A stretch of DNA of 64,000 bases from Tomocerus qinae (lineage: Eukaryota; Arthropoda; Collembola; Entomobryomorpha; Tomoceridae), in contig CM034546.1 in NCBI GenBank assembly GCA_020055645.1, positions 44,640,001 through 44,704,000 of the forward strand, read 5' to 3'. Positions 1 to 11,764 of the stretch are shown piece by piece (the stretch's first letter is position 1; the number at the start of each line of letters is the position of its first letter). Below the pieces are notes generated by a model, which was given only the letters and a program-made list of their open reading frames with translations, did not search any database and had not been told where the DNA came from. Made by a program: the position numbers and the translations under genes.

Positions 1-237
1 TATGTAGTAGTACAGCAATTAGCTCCTATATGCTAGGGTAGATATTCAAAACTAACTAGCTCCTTTACTTTGCTCATTTTTTAATTAAAAATATGAATAT
101 TGTGGGAATGTAGAAGAAAACATTTGATAGTCTCATAGTTATTACGTTTTAATTTGCAATTTCTTTTATTTTTGGCACAGAAATAATTTTCTGTAGATTT
201 TTCATTGCTAAATGCATAAACCGACATATAATTACAG

Positions 238-243
238 TTTATT
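238..243 (-). terminator. Probable polyadenylation signal of the insulin-like gene
   Basis: AATAAA on the minus strand about 150 bases past the stop codon; the only clear canonical hexamer near the end of this gene. Confidence 0.45.
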
Positions 244-391
244 TATCAAGTCAGACAAGGAACAAGTCAGGCTTCAATAGTTTGAACATTATATGTCTAG
301 GTTTTGATTAATGTTAACATTTTAAAAGTCACAACTTTAGCAGATTTAATTACTACTTAGGAATTAAAGACATCCGCCTTCGAAATTCGAC

Positions 392-1124
392 TTAATAGAG
401 TCCAACGGAGAAATAGTAGTCGTCTTCAGCATCTCGAACAATATTGGACTCTGGAATAACGTGAAGTCTTGCTCGTGGAGACGGTTTTGGGGTTGTTTCA
501 ACAGCCTGTGGGAAAAATTCCTGATTGGAGGCAATTTCTTCAGCGTTTTCTGAAAATGGAGGAACTCTGGCAGTTTGCACGGGAACGACGAAATTTGATT
601 GATATCCCAAAGGAGACAAGTTACGAGATTGCGCAAAAAAGTTGCGAAACTGATTCATAAGATTGGATGATAGAGTTTCCTACAAAAAGAGATTTTGTAA
701 GTAAAAATTAAATAACAAAAACTTTTCAATTTAATCAATTTCTTACCGCAGCGACGGTAGGTTCAGGATCGCAATATTTCAAAAGTGTAGTCCTACTACA
801 TCCTAACTTGCAACATTCCATTGTAATTTTTGATTCGCCAGTAAATCCTCCAGCAGGTCCATAAACGTAGCTTCTTTTGCCATGATTGGAATAAAATCTG
901 GATTTGCAAACGAACTTGACCACTTCATGGAGACGGGCACCACAGTACTTCATTTTCCGTTCCTGAATAGCAACCCAACTATTATTTGGTCTTGGGAACT
1001 CCCCCACGTTGGATCTGGATTCCCCTTCGTTGGTTGTTCGCTGCACGCTATTACAACGAATGTCGTGCAGAAAATAAACACCATAGAAAATGATCACCAA
1101 AATGGCACTGGATAAATAGGACAT
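392..1124 (-). CDS. Insulin/IGF-like peptide precursor with long C-terminal tail (two exons)
   Basis: Two exons, 1124-747 and 679-392, join in phase 0 across a GTAAG...TTTTGTAG intron and give 221 aa. Residues 1-24 form a hydrophobic secretion signal. A B-chain motif CGARLHEVVKFVC (Cys61-x11-Cys73) and an A-chain motif CCKLGCSRTTLLKYC (Cys104, 105, 109, 118) match the insulin spacing exactly. The linker between them is only about 30 residues, with one dibasic KR at 83-84 and none just before the A chain. About 100 residues rich in Pro, Ser and acidic residues follow the last Cys. Known of the family: secreted ligands of insulin-type receptors; arthropod IGF-like members tend to have a short C region and a C-terminal extension, so this is more IGF-like than classical insulin (inference). 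The ATG at 1124 opens the signal peptide. The gene stands alone in the window. Function as a growth or metabolic hormone is inferred from the family only. Confidence 0.88.
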
Positions 1125-1225
1125 GATGTTTAATAAATATCAAGATCAGATAGGGAAGGAATATTTAGAGCCGAATAAGTTGAAAGACAAATAGTATATG
1201 ACAAATGTACCTGAACGACTCCGAG

Positions 1226-1233
1226 CTTATATA
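1226..1233 (-). promoter_or_regulatory. TATA box of the insulin-like gene
   Basis: TATATAAG on the minus strand, about 105 bases before the start codon. It predicts a transcription start near 1200 and a short 5' leader. Confidence 0.55.
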
Positions 1234-1244
1234 CAAATGTAATT

Positions 1245-2605
1245 TTTGCCTCAAAGATTTTCAATGATGAATTTCTGGCAATAATTGATAATTGGCTATC
1301 TGTCTAAATATACAGAAGAGTCATGGAATACATGATACTGAATATTATCCAGGTTAGACTTTACATCTCAAATCTTGCAACATTTTATTCCAACTTCCTT
1401 TGATCTTCCCACAAGTAGAATTATCTAAATTGGCCAATTTCAATCTTATAAAATGTTTTCAGCAACTGTACTCCGATCTTCTAATGCTACATGCTTGTTC
1501 TATCTCACAGTTTCATTCCATATGCTAATGCATTGATCTAAACATCATTTTGTAGAGCAACTCTATTGAATCCTTCTATTGCTGGGTGTTGATCAATATC
1601 TACGTATATCTTTATAGGTTGACTTTCAAGCAAATTTAAAAATGAATGAAAGTCAAGAATTTCAAGTCTTTCGGGTACTTCGTCTTCCTACTCAACTTAC
1701 AAAAGTCTAGACATATATCATTAGACTATAAGCCGTTTTTACACGTGTATAATATCTTCATGAAATTTTCCGAATATCTATTTACGCTAAGATTCAAGGA
1801 CTAAGATGACTTCCCACAACATATTATACTATTTCCACAGATGTTGTTTAAAACTTCATATGAAGGATTTTTAAAATTGGTCTTCTTTTTCAATCTCTAA
1901 GATATGATATGGGGTTAGTCAAGCGAGGTGTGGTTTATGTTGGCGTATAAATAGTTTCCAGAATGATAAATTGATAAGTGAACAATTGGAGATGTGCCAT
2001 AGGTATGTATTATCTTTGCTTTCTTGACATCTTGAATGTCTATGAAGATCAGACTAACAGTGTAGTTTTAAGTTCATTGAATTTAAATGCTTACACGTAC
2101 GTATGAAAGAATTTAATAAAATCCACTAAATCCAGTTTCTCGATACATTACTTATTCTATTTTTAACATAACTTAAACTGCATTTAACTAGGTGTAGTTT
2201 GGTATTCAAATGAGGTTGTAGCATATAAGTGTATAAAATACCAATGCAGCCCTAATCATATTTATTGCACTCGCACTCTGTCTCATGTTGGAAAATTGAT
2301 TTGTTGTGTTAACAGATCTTGATAAAATTTTTGTGAAATACTTGCATATGTATATTTGAAGATTGGTTGCCTCTCTTGCGAATGTATTTGCTTATTCTCC
2401 AATCCCAATTTGTGCTTTCTGATAATGTCTTTTACTTAATTTGCTTGAGCCAAATTGTGAATTACCACACTGTCATAATGTATCATTCGATTTGCTGAGA
2501 ATGCATAATATGACATGTCCAATCCATTGTAATACTTTCTATGCCAGCTAAAAAGCAAATTATTATTTCTATAATAAAATTGTAAACCCACTGCAACTAA
2601 CTCCC
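1245..2605. other. Gene-poor stretch
   Basis: AT-rich DNA with no coding region I can support. A TATAAATAG on the plus strand at 1946-1954 is followed by a short segment ending in a donor-like CATAG/GTATGT at about 2000, so an orphan promoter and first exon are possible, but no in-frame downstream exon was found. Confidence 0.4.
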
Positions 2606-2611
2606 AGATAA

Positions 2612-2959
2612 TGTTGTCAAACAAGTCAATTTTTTGTTGTGTTCCAGTTAATTCACAAAATAAATCCCCGTTGAAACACCCCGCAGAAATTGTCACAACT
2701 TTGCATAGAAAGTATTTACATTTCGCATTCAGAGTGGAAAAAACATTCCGAGCAAAAGGAAGATTATTTGGCGTTCTGCCCCAAATGCTTTCAATCACCT
2801 ACTGAACTGGTTCATAACGAACAGGTGGAGTATCATCATGAAAACATTCGACAATTATATTCGTCTTTGGAAATTTCTCATTCCAGTGTGAAAATTGAAA
2901 ATGTCAATATTGAGACAAGTGACCTACATATTAAGAATGAAATTCCTAGTGGTTGCTGA
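2612..2959 (+). pseudogene. Remnant of a ZAD-like zinc-finger N-terminal module
   Basis: In one frame this strand reads QKLSQLC...DYLAFCPKCFQ, which aligns with QKLTEIC...[10 protein letters not shown] in the two zinc-finger genes at 40.1 and 50.7 kb. Upstream, FVVFQLIHKI lines up with the CVVCYKEF start of that module, but both Cys are Phe and a stop codon lies just before NTPQKL. The last Cys pair (FCPKC) survives. A Glu/Lys-rich KIENVNIE stretch follows, as in the intact genes. No finger exon follows downstream. Reading: a dead fragment of the family. A small live gene with a missing first exon is less likely. Confidence 0.42.
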
Positions 2960-3480
2960 TGATAAAAATTCCAGTGGAAATTCCTATTAAAGAATTTAAT
3001 TTCAATGTTGAATTTTTCTGTTTATTTCAATTACCGTATTTATTTTTCTTGTAATAATTATTGAAACAGCTATATAAAATAAATGTTAATGTTCCCTATT
3101 TTCCAGACACCGTTATGCGTTATATGGCCATGCATCAAATTAAATGGTCTTGGTCTTAGTGCCATCATCACCCGCAATTCTGTGTCAGGGAGTCATATTA
3201 AGGAAAAGTACTGGGACTGGGGCATTGACAAACATAAATATTCAATACAAAAAAAAGAAAATCAAACAGCTTTGTTTTGTGTTCCGAAGCATTCTTCCTC
3301 ATCTCACATACAACGATCCTCGCAGGAAAAGAACGCTTACTCCGTTTCTGTTCTAGCCTTGACAGAAGCGTAATCGAAACCCGCCAATTTTAAAGTTTCC
3401 CAATATCAATTTTTAATTTTTAATTTTCTTGACTAAAACTACGCAGTTTACCAAAATGACCAGCAGTTTACTTAATTGCG
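2960..3480. other. Spacer before the F-box gene
   Basis: AT-rich spacer. No gene, RNA or repeat recognised; short open frames here show no recognisable domain. Confidence 0.4.
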
Positions 3481-3745
3481 TACGCTGCAGTGAATGCAGA
3501 AACAGAATGACAGGGGAATTAAATTGGAAAACGGAAACTTGACATCGCATCAAGGTTACAAGTTCTTAAAAATACAATTTATTGGAGGTTTAACCTGCAG
3601 TAAGTTACATTTATTTAACATTTTAGATTTAGAATTAATGTTTTCCTTATTTTTATGCCAATTATTTCTCCTGTTCAATTGTCAAAACCAAACTTTCACA
3701 TTTTAGGATTGGGACAAATAGAAGCTGAAAAAGTCCAATACAAAA

Positions 3746-6700
3746 ATGTCAGTTGACATGGTGAAGGAAAGCAGAATCCTAACGATGTCTCCTGAAACTC
3801 AAGAAAATGAATCTTCTTCCCCAAATGAAGACTGCCATTCGATCATGAAAAACATAGTGGTAAATTGATATTAAATACATTTTAATGAAAATCCCAACTT
3901 ACAACTGACCAAAAGATTAGAGTTGAATTATTGGGGAAAATTTACAGTTTTCACAACGTTACCTCTAACCTGCTTACTGCTTACTTTGTTCTCGTTACTA
4001 CCGTTGCCAGTAACATATATTTTCAGTAATACAGCGACTTTTTAGCTACTCGGATCTTTCGTTGCATAACCGTACAATGCTAAAATATAAAAGTGTTTTT
4101 ATTTTATTTGACTTTTTCAGTAGCTAAAATTGTGGTCTTCAAGGCTGTATTGAGGGGGAAACATTGGGGCAAATGCCCCTCCACCCGAAATCCAAAAAAG
4201 GGGAAATTTTTCTCAAAATAACAAAAATTTCGCGCCTCGCGCGATTTTATGTGATTTTTAGGCTATTTTTGACTCATTTTAGATAAAATAAGCCAAAATT
4301 TTCCGCGCTTTGTGCGATTATGCTTAATACGTATAAGTGTATGACGTCATTATTTCCCCCTCCGAAATCGACTTCTAAATACGGTACTGGTGGCTTTCTC
4401 CAACATTTCAACTCCAACCCAAAATTTATTTGACTAACTTTAGTTTCCTACATGCAGGAATGTATAAAGTTTGACAAAACATATCTTTTTTAAGTTAAAA
4501 CAAAAGGGTGCGTTTTAAGTCGTATGGCACACACCTTAAATCTGGAAGGTTAAAATATGTTGGTAGAAACTGTAATAGCTAAGGAGGAATGGATATTTGA
4601 TTATGCAGAGAAATGAAGGCAAGTCATTGCTCTAGGTTCTGACGTTATCTCGTAATTAGAATGTTATCTGTGTTTCTTGTCTGCTGCATTAGTGTTTGAT
4701 GTATTTCGTTACAAGTTGTATTTGAGTGTTCAACACAACAACACAAGGACCATGGCCGGGTGAGGTAAATTTGTCAGTTTGGAATACAAAACGGATATTG
4801 AATGTGACATTGACAGTGAAGATAGTGACAAAAAAATGAAAAAAGGAAGGCAAGGGTGTTCCAGAGACATGGACATAAATTAATATAGAGACTGAAACAT
4901 TATTATCCTGGAAGTTTCAACAAACATTTAAACATAAAACTTCAGTACAGTTTTTAACCATAATTATATGTATACTCTAGGTGTTACAAACTTGCTAAAG
5001 CGTTTTAAACAATTGTTCACTTGAAAGATTATTTTTTACATGATTATAGTGTTCTTCAAAAGATAAGTGTTCATTAATAAATAAACCTAAGTATTTAAAA
5101 CGCTTCACCTTTTGAATTTCCTTATTATTAACCAATAGATTTTTATATTTTTTAAATACGTACTCCTGGCTTATAAAAAATTATATATTTGGTTTTTATT
5201 ACCTATTGTTACCAATTCAGTCTTGCCGTAAATACTTGTTCAGAAACCACTATGCAAAGTTAGAGAAACTAATTTTTAAAATTTCGTACAAAATTAAGGT
5301 GTGTGCCATACAAATTCCTGTTTTCCCCAAAACAAATGAGTTAAATAATATAATCTTATTGTTGATAACTATTTTATGTTTTTTCGCAGATCCTGACAAA
5401 ACTATTTGAATTTATGGGATTTAGAGATCTTTGTAACTGCCGCAGAGTGTGTTCAAATTGGAAAAGTGTAACAGATATTGAGTTCAGAAAACGGTCAAGA
5501 ATGAAAGTTTTTATTTGCAAAAGTCCAACGGCATACGAAACTATGAATACGGATGAGATAATTAGATGCTCTAATGAGCTGAGTAAAGCTTTCCATAATA
5601 TTGTATTCCCTAATGCCAATATTCCTGGAGCTATTCGTGTAGAAATGTATTCTGATCCAATGCCCAATCCTGTTTTGGCAAATTTTATGAAGACAGAGAA
5701 GCAGTACATTAGTGAAGTTATAATTTCAGTAGCACATTTTATCGGGACACCTCATGACTTTAATGCGAAATTAGATGTTAGAAACTACATTGGAGAAAAA
5801 AATATTTGGCTGACAAGCTTATTGCTAACGTTTCCACAATTTGTCATTTCAGTAGGGGATATCCCGTCGATTCAAAATCTTGATCTCTGGGGATGTACAA
5901 TTAATTTGGATGGTACAAAAATCTCCCCGAAAAAAGTTTTCTTCAGAGGTGTCAAATTTATAAAAGACAATGAGAAATGTGAAAATACTTGTATCAATGA
6001 ATTTATGAACTTTGATAAAATGGAATCGTTGAATCTTAGTGGAAAGACTACCGACCCAGAATTAAATATTCGTCTAGACATGAGCAAAGATAAAGTTACT
6101 GTTGATTGCGTTGAATTGCAGGATATGGAAGTTGTCTGGGAAACTGCCAAATGGAAAGTCAATAGACTTCACTTGGCTGCAGTTTCTTTTCTGCAGAGAA
6201 CACCCATGGAAATTAAATATTTAAATATCAAAAGCACGTTTAAAGAAATTGATCTCATTGCTGTACCGGAAACTGTTGAACGTATTTATTTGCACGAAAC
6301 AACTCTTTGTTCATCTACAGTTGCGTTTCCCAACTTAAAATATCTAAATATTTGGAACACTCGTTGTGGCCCGTTGCTATCTCATTTTAGTAATTGTCCC
6401 AATCTAACTAGTTTGGAATTGACAACGGTGGCCAAGAATTTCAGAATTGATGTTGCTACTATTCCCAAAAATGTAAAGGATATTAAAGTTCGTTTAGCAG
6501 ATGACTGGATTATGGGAAATGGTCAGTTTCATTTGAACAGGCTTTTAATAGGATGGCAAAGTGAAAATGTTCCGGATATCATCAGACCTTTAGAAATTTT
6601 GAAGCCAGAACATCTAGTCATTTACGGTTGTTTCTTGATCGAAGGCAATAATATTACAACAGATCTCGAAATGCAAACCATTTACCAACTAATTAACGGA

Positions 6701-6865
6701 CCATTCAAATCTGTTGCTGTTGGACGAATGTTATGGGATTCGAAAATTTTAGAAGGTCACCCTTGGTCTTCGTTTGTTGATGAAATCAGCGACTATTACC
6801 TTTTCGAAGGTGGAAATGGAAAAGCAATAAGCAAATACCAATTTGAGAAGCTAAATACAGTTTAA
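3746..6865 (+). CDS. F-box protein with leucine-rich-repeat-like C-terminal region
   Basis: Coding exons 3746-3859 and 5390-6865 join in phase 0 (GTG/gtaaat ... ttcgcag/ATC) and give 529 aa. The join completes an F-box at about residues 32-67: IMKNIV-ILTKLFEFMGFRDL, then CNCRRVCSNWKSV. Neither exon alone contains the whole motif, which supports the splice. The rest is about 460 residues with scattered L..L.L..C/N patterns (for example NLDLWGC, SLNLSGK, YLNIWNT) that look like degenerate LRRs. F-box proteins bind Skp1 and recruit substrates to SCF ubiquitin ligases; the LRR part would choose the substrate (family knowledge). The ATG at 3746 has a good AAAA context and is preceded by a leader with its own intron (about 3600-3706, CA/gtaag ... 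tttag). An AATAAA follows at 6916. Lineage-expanded F-box/LRR families of this type are known in springtails; which substrate this one has is unknown. Confidence 0.8.
4135..4385. repeat. Dispersed-repeat-like segment inside the F-box intron
   Basis: Within the 1.5-kb intron 3860-5389. Locally CpG-rich and unlike its surroundings, with two related motifs (TTTCGCGCCTCGCGCGATTT and TTTTCCGCGCTTTGTGCGAT) about 90 bases apart and C/G runs near both ends. It looks like a short interspersed element, but no clean terminal repeat or target duplication was found. The rest of the intron holds nothing recognisable. Confidence 0.35.
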
Positions 6866-6915
6866 ACTGTTTGCTTAAAAATTGATGAATTTATGTATAC
6901 TAGTCAGTAACTAAA

Positions 6916-6921
6916 AATAAA
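6916..6921 (+). terminator. Polyadenylation signal of the F-box gene
   Basis: AATAAA about 50 bases after the stop codon; a second AATAAA lies about 65 bases further on. Confidence 0.55.
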
Positions 6922-7262
6922 TAAGCTCCGTAATTTATATCTATCAGTTCAATATGGTTTGTTAAATGTAATATTATTATGTGTAATAAATAGCGAGCGT
7001 ACTCCAAGACAATACAATTTTGGTCTACTAATAAAACACATTTTCTTTTAATGTTTGCTTTTTTAAGCCTCCATTTCATATTTTGATTACATCTTGTATG
7101 ATTACATTAAGAAATATCTCAGAATTAATCCTGTCTTTAGAAATTCATTAACGCCGTCGGAATACTTGTACAGATGTCAAAGTTGAGACAAAAAACCTTA
7201 CCGACGGAAAGGAATTAACAGACTTTGATATTATGAAAGCCAAATTAGTAGAGCATCATTCA

Positions 7263-7400
7263 TGGGGTGGCGGTCAATTTGGCAAAAGTCAGTTTGGCAG
7301 TGCTTGTTGGCAAAAACGCTATGACCAATTTGGCAAAAGGGGTTTTTTTGATTTGACCAGTTTGGCAAATCAATTCGACTAGTTTGGCAAAATGTTTAAA
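7263..7400. repeat. Degenerate short tandem repeat of a TTTGGCAAAA motif
   Basis: The core (A/C)AGTTTGGCAAA or CAATTTGGCAAA recurs about six times in under 140 bases with irregular spacers. It is non-coding. The flanking stretch 6920-7860 holds no gene that I can support. Confidence 0.6.
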
Positions 7401-7859
7401 TGTTGCAACCTATATTTATTGTCATAGTCATTGTCATTTAAACAAAACAAGAAGGAAATTTTCGTTTTTTAAAGTAAATTTCCTTGTCAAGAATCACTAA
7501 GTCCATTTTTCTTTTCGGAATAAGGAGTAAAGGGTGCATTTCATGACGCATAATCAGACGCTTCGCCGTCTCTTCACTAATGGCTGATAAGCTTAATTAT
7601 CTCCTTGTATTGTGTCACTTCATCATAAATATCACTAGCGCCCTTTAAAAGGTTGCTAATTGCTACTTGAGGTTGTCGTGCTCTTCCCGTGCTAATTTAG
7701 AGATTTATAGAGTTTCACACAAAATTCTTCATGAATACAGCACAGTAGTGACATGATGTAAGCATGGGGTTCTGATGCAGAAATACAGTTGTGCAGTTAT
7801 AAAATATTGCTAATGTACTATATACAACTACAACCTATAGAGAATATATTACTATTACT

Positions 7860-8640
7860 AATTGATGTCATTTTACAAAGGATACGGGAAGTATTTGATT
7901 TATAGGGATCAAAAATTTAGAAATAAATTTACACCAAATGATGGTCATTGGCGACAATCATCATAAGTTATTCGTATATAGGAGTTCATGTAGTACTATA
8001 AACACCGCAAGATATAATCCCAGGATGAAATTATTGTTGGTAGAAATGTCTTTTCATTATTAAAGCACAGTGGATTACAAATATGATTTTCAATTTTATT
8101 TTTTTTAAATATAGTGCCGAATAACGTTTATTTTTTGTTTGACTTTCTTTTATTATTTTAAAAGAAATAACCTCATTTCATTAAAATTATTTCTAAATAA
8201 TCATGTAATTAATTGGAATACATCTGATTAGTTATCCTTACTTCATGAATCCATTGTAAAGAAATTCATACATGTCATTCCCTTTCGGAATGTGTTCTTT
8301 ACCAATGAATTCCCTATTTGAGATCGCCTAATATATTATTTCTAATAATGGCAAAACATAAATAGTAATCCTCAACTGAAATACAAGATTCAAGCTGATG
8401 GGAATTAAAACGATGCTGAAGTTCCTTATTGTCAAAAATTCTATGGCGAAAACGTATTAATAAGTCTTGTAAAACTATAGATACAATTATTCAATTATTT
8501 TTAACCTGAACCACAAAACATTATGTGAAATCTACAGCATAAAGTATAGTATTTTATAATGTATTAATATTTTTATTAATATTTCATGTAAAATTAACTT
8601 TGCTTAAAATCTGTTCTGATAAGTTAATTAAGTATATTTT
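7860..8640 (+). repeat. Stranded flank of a cystatin duplication unit
   Basis: This stretch aligns by eye with 20690-21340, the DNA upstream of cystatin 4: shared order of GGGATCAAAAATTTAGAAA, the GAAATTATTGTTGG...TTTTCATTATT block, CATTCCCTTTC and a TAATATATTATTTcTAA block. It shows that the cystatin cluster once began here, and that the segment now between 8.6 and 15.1 kb was inserted later. No cystatin exon remains inside it. Confidence 0.55.
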
Positions 8641-8889
8641 CATCTTTCATTTGATACCTCATATGCTGTTCTAGGTCAAGGTTTAGAGGTTTTGAAATGG
8701 GTGCTCCTTGCCTATCTAATACATGTATTTAAGCCTACACTCACTGGTTCTATATTCTATCACTCACTGGTTCATGTATTATAGTAGTCATGGTTCTCAA
8801 TTGAACCAGTGACTGACTGTATCTATATGGACATGGTTTTTTATAGTTTATATTATATGATAAATATGATTTAAATTATTGATTGATAA

Positions 8890-9035
8890 ATGTCAGTATG
8901 TAAGTTTCGTGTCCTAAAACTCTAAGATAGTGTGAACTTTTGTCGTACTTTTTTCTGAATGTATGACTTGGGTTGCCTTCCAGACCTAATAATTGCATAT
9001 AATTGGTCTCTGGAAGCAACCTTGAGTCACAGTTT
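8890..9035 (-). mobile_element. Relic of a BEL/Pao-type LTR
   Basis: Read on the minus strand, this segment aligns with the middle of the LTR of the 54.2-61.0 kb element. Both share a hairpin around GCTTCCAGAGACCAATTAT, then TCATACATTCA(A)GAAAAAA and AAGAGTTCACA-like blocks. It is a small, old, broken LTR piece of a related family. No internal region accompanies it. Confidence 0.55.
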
Positions 9036-11764
9036 ATCAATCTCACTTAGCCCCTCCGCTTACGTGAAAGTTAGCTAACTAATGTTTAAAACTTGTTCTC
9101 TCACCTATGCGCCTGCTCTAATATCCGTTATGGTGGCGCTGTTGTTATTTTCTTTCCAAATCCACACAGCTTTAAGGCTATAGCCACTTAATTCCATACT
9201 TAATTAAATACGAATAGCGACAGATGGTCATTTTATTTAACAATTCTGGTTTTTATTTCTTACAATGCTACGAAGAAAATAATTTAGATTGCTTTCGTAG
9301 AGATTTTGTTGCCTTACCATGTCCAAGAGTGTTTCTAAAAGATCGACAAAAAAAGTTAAATCGCATAACAATGTAATCTGGTATAATTTGACAAATCAAA
9401 GAAAAACAATGTCCTTCTTTCCCGCATCCAATATTAACTTCTTTCAGGGAACCAATGTGATTGATTACATCGAAAAATACGTCACCGTAATATTGCTTTT
9501 CTTTAAGTAGACGTGACAGAGAAGGTTCTATATTATACTTTAAAAGCTCAAAAAATCCCTGAGATGTACATGTCAAATGCCCAAAATTTCTATTTGTAAG
9601 CAAAACGTCCTTGCGCTTTAAGGACTCATTACTCTTTAAAGACTCTATGCACTCCAACGATGAGCCATGTAACCAGCTAATTGATAAACAATGTTGTCTT
9701 CAGTGTCAACACTTATTCTGTTGCGATTTCCGCTTTCATTAAGATTTTGACTGCCATCATGAAGAAGCATAAGTTTTTCAAAAAGTATTTCTGCAATGGT
9801 CTGCTTTTGGGTTGCCTTCTTTTTTTCTAGTACCGTTTTTCCCTTACGAAGCGACTCCTTAAATGATAACAAAACGTTTTCTTCTCCTGATGACCGCACA
9901 TTTCCTCGGACGATTCTCTTACATGGTGAATAAAAGCTTAACAAGCGATACAGCTTTAAAAATGTATCTACAGTTGGGTGGTCTTCTCTTCCTCCGGCTG
10001 CTCGAATAAGTCCAAAAAACTTCTACAAAATACATTTTATTAAAATTTAAATCTTGTATAATCACGTCATTTCTATGAAACAAAAAATACCTCCAAACAA
10101 TCTTGATTAAGTTTAGCCGTCAGTACATAAGAATAATTGAATTCTTTTTTCAAAAACCTAATGATGTCAATCGTCGACTGCAGAGTTACTCTTAAAGACT
10201 GCATTGTATCAATACTGGCAAATGTATTGATATTTCTATCGTGTTTTGTTCTAGATTCAATATCAACATTTTCTTCCTTGTTGATTTCTTCAAGAAAGTC
10301 TTGCACTATCTATAAATTGAATAAATATTATTCAGCATTCTAAAATTTGCAACAAAAAACGTTTTAAAATTAGGCGTCTACTTTTAATTGTTTATTTCCC
10401 AGAACTTTGCAATCGCTTTCAGTTCTTGTGTTAAGGCAATCAAAAAGATTGTTCAAACCCAGGGTAAAATCTTCTGTCGATTGCGAATCCAAGAAATCTG
10501 GGTGGTTTAGCTCCCTTAAGGTTGACATTCCTGTTGCTACAGTCTTGCTCAGAAGCTAAGCATAAAATAAATATTTTACAAGTAAATAAATTAGAATTAG
10601 AAATTTTCATACCTGAGTGCACAGTGATACAACCATTTTTTCAAAGTTATTTGGAGCTATGTGTGATAGTCTCAGTTTTGGACATAAGCGTAAACCATCG
10701 ACCCGTGTATCTTCACAATAAAGTTTTTCGTAAAACGAATAGTCGATTGTCCTGCCCTTGAACTATTCAAATGAAAAAAATCATAGTTTCAAAATTAACT
10801 TATGTTACATTGTGATTCTATAATAACTGAATATCAGTTAATCTATGTTAATCTATGCTTCATAAAAAAGTTGCGAATGCATTTAAAGATGTGAGGTACA
10901 TCACTAGTAAAATAGATGAATCTTGATTCACTAAGCGGATTTATAATCTGCATAAAATGACAAAAAGTCGTGTTGAGGAGACGTTTCCACTGATATTTTA
11001 TTTATAAAATATAGCAATACTAATATGTATACCTTGTTTTTTATGGCACCACGTTTTCCTGAGATTCCAAATCCTTTCCAAAAGCTTTTATTAGGTTTTG
11101 CTCCGTCACAAATAACGGAAAGTACTTCAGCACAGCATTTTTCTAGCTTTAAAATTGCTTCTAAAATAATTTTTTGTAAAACGGTTCCTTTGGCAGCCCC
11201 TTTAGTTGCAAAGGCTGCTATTGGCTGGGTCTACAAATGTTGTTTCATTGCAATTAGTATAATAACTAAACGTTATGAAATTGATTATGTACATTTTGTT
11301 TTCTTATACCCAATCTCCGTTCATCGGCCTATAAAGTAAAACAAGGGCGTGATCAGCTAATTGCCCTCTTTCTTTGTCATTTAACAGCTCATCGTTGTAA
11401 TCTGCAAAGTAGATGAATCCATCAAACTTCAATTTCGTTTTATTGAAATCAATGCTTTCCCTCAACTGAATTTCGTCGAAAATTAAACATCCTTGTCTGT
11501 CGCGTCTTAATTTGTTCTTCATTTCTCTTTCAAACTGACAGTGTTGAATCCAAATTCACTTGGGATGCCTTGTATTAATTTTGATAACGTATTACCATGA
11601 GGGAGAGGCAGTAATTTTGATTCTCTTAAAGGGTTGTAGGCTGCAGGGGACTTGATCCTTAACAACAGGCACTCAGTAGCCAATCAGCAGTGTATCTAAA
11701 AATGAATACATATTTACATTTTGGAATAAGGAACTGGAAATATAACTTTCTCATAGGGCACGTA

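Noticed and set aside
364-636. A 90-codon open frame overlapping the tail exon of the insulin-like gene
   Set aside because: Wrong frame relative to the splice junction; the 392-679 frame joins in phase and the other does not.
2436-2798. A 120-codon minus-strand frame
   Set aside because: Overlaps the ZAD-like remnant on the other strand, has no domain signal and no splice context.
3083-3373. A 96-codon plus-strand frame upstream of the F-box gene
   Set aside because: No start context, no recognisable motif, and no splice link to the F-box exons.
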